A stretch of DNA of 8,709 nucleotides from Sphingomonadaceae bacterium (GTDB lineage Bacteria; Pseudomonadota; Alphaproteobacteria; Sphingomonadales; Sphingomonadaceae): positions 1-8,709 of the forward strand of contig JACDGO010000065.1 in the NCBI GenBank assembly GCA_013821585.1. The letters run 5' to 3'. The notes under the pieces are model-generated. The model saw nothing but the letters and a program-made list of their open reading frames with translations. It was not told the origin of the DNA and did no database searches. This document shows, in pieces, positions 6,340 through 8,709 of the stretch. Both the position numbers and the translations under genes were made by a program. The first letter of the stretch is position 1; each line of letters begins with the position of its first letter.

Positions 6340-7241
6340 TGCGCGAGCTCGGGGGCGCGAACCGCGAAGTCGGTTGTGCAGCGGCTTTCGGGCAGGCCGC
6401 GCGCGGTCGTCTTGTAGACGAACAGCGCGCCCGCCAGCGGCTCACCCGAGACGCCTTGGCTGGCCGTCGTGATCAGCAGATGGTCGAGGTCGGGGCCGCC
6501 GAAGGCGAGGCAGCTTGGCTGGCTCACCGGCAATCGCAGCCGCGTCTCGATCGTTCCGTCTCGGCGATAGCAAACGACCTCGCTTGCTCCCCAGTGTGCG
6601 CTCCACAAGCGGCCGTCGGCGTCGATGCCTGCGCCGTCGGGCTTCACGCCCGGCGCGGCGCGCGCGAAGGTGGCGCCGCCGACGGGGCCGTCGTCGCCAT
6701 CGATCGCGAACTTCCAGATCGTCGACTTCGCCGAATCCGCGAGGAACATCGCGCGGCCGTCTGTGCTGAACGCCAGTCCGTTCGGCACTATCAGCCCGCC
6801 AAGGCACGGCGTGGCGCGGCTATGCCCGTCGAGCCGCCACAATCTGCCGTCCGCGGTTCCGGGCGGCGCGCCGTCGCGAACCTTGGTGCTCGCCCAGAAA
6901 CGGCCTGTGCGGTCGACGCGGCCGTCGTTCATCATCAAATGCGGCTCCCCCGGTTCGATCGCGACCAGCCGGTCGATTGTGCCCGCCTCGGGATCGAAGC
7001 GCGCGAAGCCACTTTCGAACGCGCCGATAAAGACGCCCGGCGTCTCGGTCAGCGCCATCGACGCGAGATTTTCGGCAAGCGTATCGCAGCTTGGCGTATC
7101 GTCGCCGAGACGCCAGCTCCACAGGCGCCGCGCCGGGATGTCGGTCCAATGCGCGGTTTGCGTTTGTTCGTCCCACAGCACGCACTCGCCGATCGCGTTG
7201 CCGATCGGCAGAATTGCAACTTGCGTAAACTCGATGGTCAC
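6336..7241 (-). CDS. SMP-30/gluconolactonase/LRE-family lactonase
   Basis: A 301-residue six-bladed beta-propeller enzyme of the SMP-30/gluconolactonase family, which hydrolyses sugar lactones to aldonic acids using a divalent metal. Metal ligands of human SMP-30 (Glu18, Asn154, Asp204) align with Glu19 (IGECVLWDE), Asn154 (VPNGLAF) and Asp202 (KPDGAGID). Asn105 (MMNDGRVD) matches the substrate-site Asn103. Repeated blade motifs GRFWAS, GRLWRL and GRLWSAHW are visible. There is no signal peptide, so it should be cytoplasmic. The start is taken as GTG at 7241-7239 because it begins at the family N terminus, has GAGG (7250-7247) upstream, and overlaps the preceding stop by 4 bases (GTGA). The frame stays open far upstream of this, but those residues overlap the preceding gene and look like a shadow frame. 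It also overlaps the dehydrogenase start by 4 bases. The sugar lactone is not determinable by eye. Confidence 0.9.
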   Translation of the reverse strand: MTIEFTQVAILPIGNAIGECVLWDEQTQTAHWTDIPARRLWSWRLGDDTPSCDTLAENLASMALTETPGVFIGAFESGFARFDPEAGTIDRLVAIEPGEPHLMMNDGRVDRTGRFWASTKVRDGAPPGTADGRLWRLDGHSRATPCLGGLIVPNGLAFSTDGRAMFLADSAKSTIWKFAIDGDDGPVGGATFARAAPGVKPDGAGIDADGRLWSAHWGASEVVCYRRDGTIETRLRLPVSQPSCLAFGGPDLDHLLITTASQGVSGEPLAGALFVYKTTARGLPESRCTTDFAVRAPELAQ

Positions 7242-8122
7242 AGCCGCCTCAGTGTCGCTCGGTGAATGTCCTGATCGGAGATCGAATAATAGAGCCGGAT
7301 GCGATCGCCGTCCTCGATCGCCGACGATGCGAAGGCGATATCGGTCGCGCCCTTGGTGACGTTTTCCGGAGCGATCACCGGCTCGGCGCCGCGCGCGACG
7401 ATCCTTGCATAGTCCTTGTCGAACGCGGCCCAGCCGATCCGCCAGTGCGCGTCGCGCGTCGCGCCGTTGTAGAACATCACCGGGCGGTCCGTATCCGCGC
7501 CGATGACCGGGCCGGTGCTGAGGTGCCAGCAGTCCCAGCTGTCCTTGCGAATGTCGATCGCGGGGCCGTCGATCGTCCACGGTCCTTCGAGGTCGTCGGC
7601 GCGCGCCATGCCGATATGCGACGCCGCGCCGTTGGCATATTCGAAGAACAGCCGCCAGCCGTCGCCCGCGCGCACTACCGTCGCTTCCTTGGGATTGGCA
7701 TAGGGCGGTTTGGAATCGAGGACGAGGCGCTGCTTGACGAGCCGCTGTGCGTCGGGCCCAGCAGCGTAGAGCAGCCGCCCGATCGCCTGCTGATGGTTCC
7801 AGCCGGTATACCACATGTGGATGCGGCCCTTGTCGACGATCACCGTCGGATCCTCGCAGCCGTCGAGGTCGTCGAGGCCGGGACCGGGAAAGATCACCGG
7901 CGCGCGGTCCATGTCGAAATGAAGCCCGTCGTCGGATTTTCCCCACCAGATTTCGGCCATCTTGAGCCGCGGCTCGTCGTCGCGGCGCGGGACCGCGCGG
8001 ATGAGGATTTCAAAGCCCTTGCCCGATTTCCAGACGAACGGGCTCAAGACATACATGTCGGTGAGGCGGCCGTGGCGCGACAGCGTCATCGGCTCGATCG
8101 CCTCGACCGCGAAGCCCTTCAC
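7238..8122 (-). CDS. GH130/COG2152-like beta-propeller glycosidase or glycoside phosphorylase
   Basis: A 294-residue protein with the look of the five-bladed propeller glycosidases (GH130/DUF377, related to GH43 and GH32). Supporting motifs in order are ILIRAVPRR (39-47), GCEDPTVIVDKGRIHMWYTG (88-107) with the acidic EDP (90-92) typical of the GH130 active site, NPKEATVV (143-150), CWHLSTGPVIG (198-208), GAEPVIAPEN (245-254) and IRLYYSISDQDIHRATL (275-291), which corresponds to the closing LYYGAADT-type blade. No signal peptide is present, so the substrate would be intracellular. Whether it is a phosphorylase or a hydrolase, and whether for mannosides, cannot be told without a structure-based check of phosphate-binding residues. 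The start chosen is GTG at 8122-8120 because it overlaps the preceding stop as GTGA; ATG at 8089 is an alternative. The upstream ribosome binding site is poor, which fits coupled translation. Confidence 0.72.
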   Translation of the reverse strand: MKGFAVEAIEPMTLSRHGRLTDMYVLSPFVWKSGKGFEILIRAVPRRDDEPRLKMAEIWWGKSDDGLHFDMDRAPVIFPGPGLDDLDGCEDPTVIVDKGRIHMWYTGWNHQQAIGRLLYAAGPDAQRLVKQRLVLDSKPPYANPKEATVVRAGDGWRLFFEYANGAASHIGMARADDLEGPWTIDGPAIDIRKDSWDCWHLSTGPVIGADTDRPVMFYNGATRDAHWRIGWAAFDKDYARIVARGAEPVIAPENVTKGATDIAFASSAIEDGDRIRLYYSISDQDIHRATLRRL

Positions 8123-8583
8123 GCGACCGCCCGGATCGTGCGCCGCGCGGCCTCGGCCGTCGCGCCGAACACAAGATGAGAGACGATTCCATAGGCGTGC
8201 GCGGCGGCTGGCGTTTTCCACGGCGGCCCGGCGAGACCGGCGGCCGGCACCGCTACCTCGTCGAGAATGAGCGCCGTAGCGGTCCCGAACGCCGTACCGA
8301 AGCCCGCCGTCACTCGGGGCGCATATTCTGCGGCGAGGCCGTAGAGCGCGCCGAGCGCCGCACCGAGCCCATAGTGAAGGGCATTGCCGGCCGGTTCTTT
8401 CAAATCGTCGGAAAGCGATCGTCCGGTCGCCGCGCGGCAAGCCCTTTGCGCCGCTTTGACCGTCGCGGGATCGCCTTCGCCATCCGTCGGCCACAGCTCT
8501 TGGAACCGGTTCATCGCGAACGCGGCGGCGAGGCCCGCCGCGATCCCCGCGAGCAGCCCGCGCAACGGATCGGGATTCTTCAT
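8119..8583 (-). CDS. Small polytopic membrane protein, DUF1440/YagU-like (tentative)
   Basis: A 154-residue protein rich in Gly and Ala with about four hydrophobic segments: roughly residues 8-24 (LLAGIAAGLAAAFA), 69-86 (LHYGLGAALGALYGLA), 92-115 (TAGFGTAFGTATALILDEVAV) and 128-144 (HAYGIVSHLVFGATAEA). Charged residues cluster between segments one and two, where a soluble loop of about 40 residues lies. The glycine-spaced helices and the NPxRGLLAGIAAG start recall DUF1440 inner-membrane proteins such as YagU, but the family call is tentative. It has no transporter signature that I recognise. The ATG at 8583 shares one base with the preceding TGA (TGATG), and its stop overlaps the glycosidase start by 4 bases, so it is embedded in the operon. 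Function unknown; being locked between enzymes suggests a role tied to the same substrate or its envelope location. Confidence 0.7.
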   Translation of the reverse strand: MKNPDPLRGLLAGIAAGLAAAFAMNRFQELWPTDGEGDPATVKAAQRACRAATGRSLSDDLKEPAGNALHYGLGAALGALYGLAAEYAPRVTAGFGTAFGTATALILDEVAVPAAGLAGPPWKTPAAAHAYGIVSHLVFGATAEAARRTIRAVA

Positions 8584-8708
8584 CAGATCAGCTCGCGCAC
8601 GGTGTCGCGCGCGAGCGTCGCGATCAGCCGGCCGCGATCCTTCTGCCCGCGCACGAGCGCCTTGCCGAGGTTCAGCGCATCGGACAGCCCGATCTTGGCG
8701 GGCATCGG
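8583..8708 (-). CDS. C-terminal 41 residues of an unidentified protein (possibly ThDP-dependent enzyme), partial
   Basis: The minus strand is open from the right edge to TGA at 8585-8583, encoding a plausible C-terminal tail that includes KIGLSDALNLGKALVRGQ and ends in DTVRELI. The frame is convincing: its composition is protein-like (amphipathic helix followed by a basic helix), and its stop shares one base with the next ATG (TGATG), matching the compact layout downstream. The tail is faintly reminiscent of the C terminus of ThDP-requiring enzymes of the pyruvate oxidase/acetolactate synthase superfamily, recalled by eye only and not reliable. The upstream part lies outside the window. Confidence 0.6.
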   Translation of the reverse strand, partial: PMPAKIGLSDALNLGKALVRGQKDRGRLIATLARDTVRELI

Positions 8709-8709
8709 C

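Noticed and set aside
7242..7946. Upstream extension of the lactonase frame (to 536 codons)
   Set aside because: The extension is Arg-rich and lies over the GH130-like gene in another frame; family similarity starts only at the GTG at 7241.
7262..8179. Long + strand open frame (305 codons) opposite the GH130-like gene
   Set aside because: Antisense shadow; no motif and biased composition.
8123..8494. Upstream extension of the GH130-like frame (to 418 codons)
   Set aside because: The extra residues are Arg/Gly-rich and are the shadow of the membrane-protein gene; the GTGA overlap gives a better start.
1..8709. CRISPR array, tRNA or rRNA genes, insertion sequence ends, phage genes
   Set aside because: No spaced repeat series, cloverleaf-like segment, transposase or phage-like protein was seen on either strand.

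Overview
The window looks like chromosomal DNA of an alphaproteobacterium, most likely a sphingomonad (Sphingomonas, Sphingopyxis or Novosphingobium relatives). This rests on the very high GC content, the dense short-spaced gene layout, the AGGA/GAGG-type ribosome binding sites and the character of the enzymes. It is an inference, because no rRNA or other marker gene is present. Nothing points to mobile DNA: there is no transposase, integrase, tRNA gene, CRISPR array or clear compositional break.

Region A (1-4274) encodes acyl-CoA breakdown. An HSD10-type 3-hydroxyacyl-CoA dehydrogenase (5' end outside the window) runs on the + strand and meets a minus-strand series head-on, with one base between the stop codons. 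In transcription order the series is an alpha-methylacyl-CoA racemase (4274-3153), a long-chain-type acyl-CoA dehydrogenase (3094-1943) and a thiolase (1926-757). Together they can epimerise a 2-methyl branch, desaturate the acyl-CoA, oxidise the 3-hydroxyacyl-CoA and cleave the 3-ketoacyl-CoA. That is a near-complete beta-oxidation spiral suited to methyl-branched acyl chains; only an enoyl-CoA hydratase and an acyl-CoA ligase are not seen. A perfect 8-bp inverted repeat with a 4-base spacer lies in the leader of the acyl-CoA dehydrogenase gene and overlaps its ribosome binding site. It is the best regulatory candidate in the window.

Region B (4275-5173) is a 206-base divergent intergenic stretch carrying a 10-base direct repeat, followed by one + strand gene for an exported DUF1223 protein with a thioredoxin-like CSSC motif.

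Region C (5182-8709) is a compact minus-strand operon entering from the right edge. In transcription order it holds the C-terminal 41 residues of an unidentified protein (possibly a ThDP-dependent enzyme), a small polytopic membrane protein (DUF1440-like), a GH130/COG2152-like beta-propeller glycosidase or phosphorylase, an SMP-30/gluconolactonase-family lactonase, and an FMN-dependent alpha-hydroxy-acid dehydrogenase. Adjacent genes overlap by 1, 4, 4 and 4 bases, so translation is probably coupled. A carbohydrate-to-aldonate-to-2-keto-acid route fits the chemistry, but this gene set does not match a pathway I can name. It is the most likely place for something undescribed.
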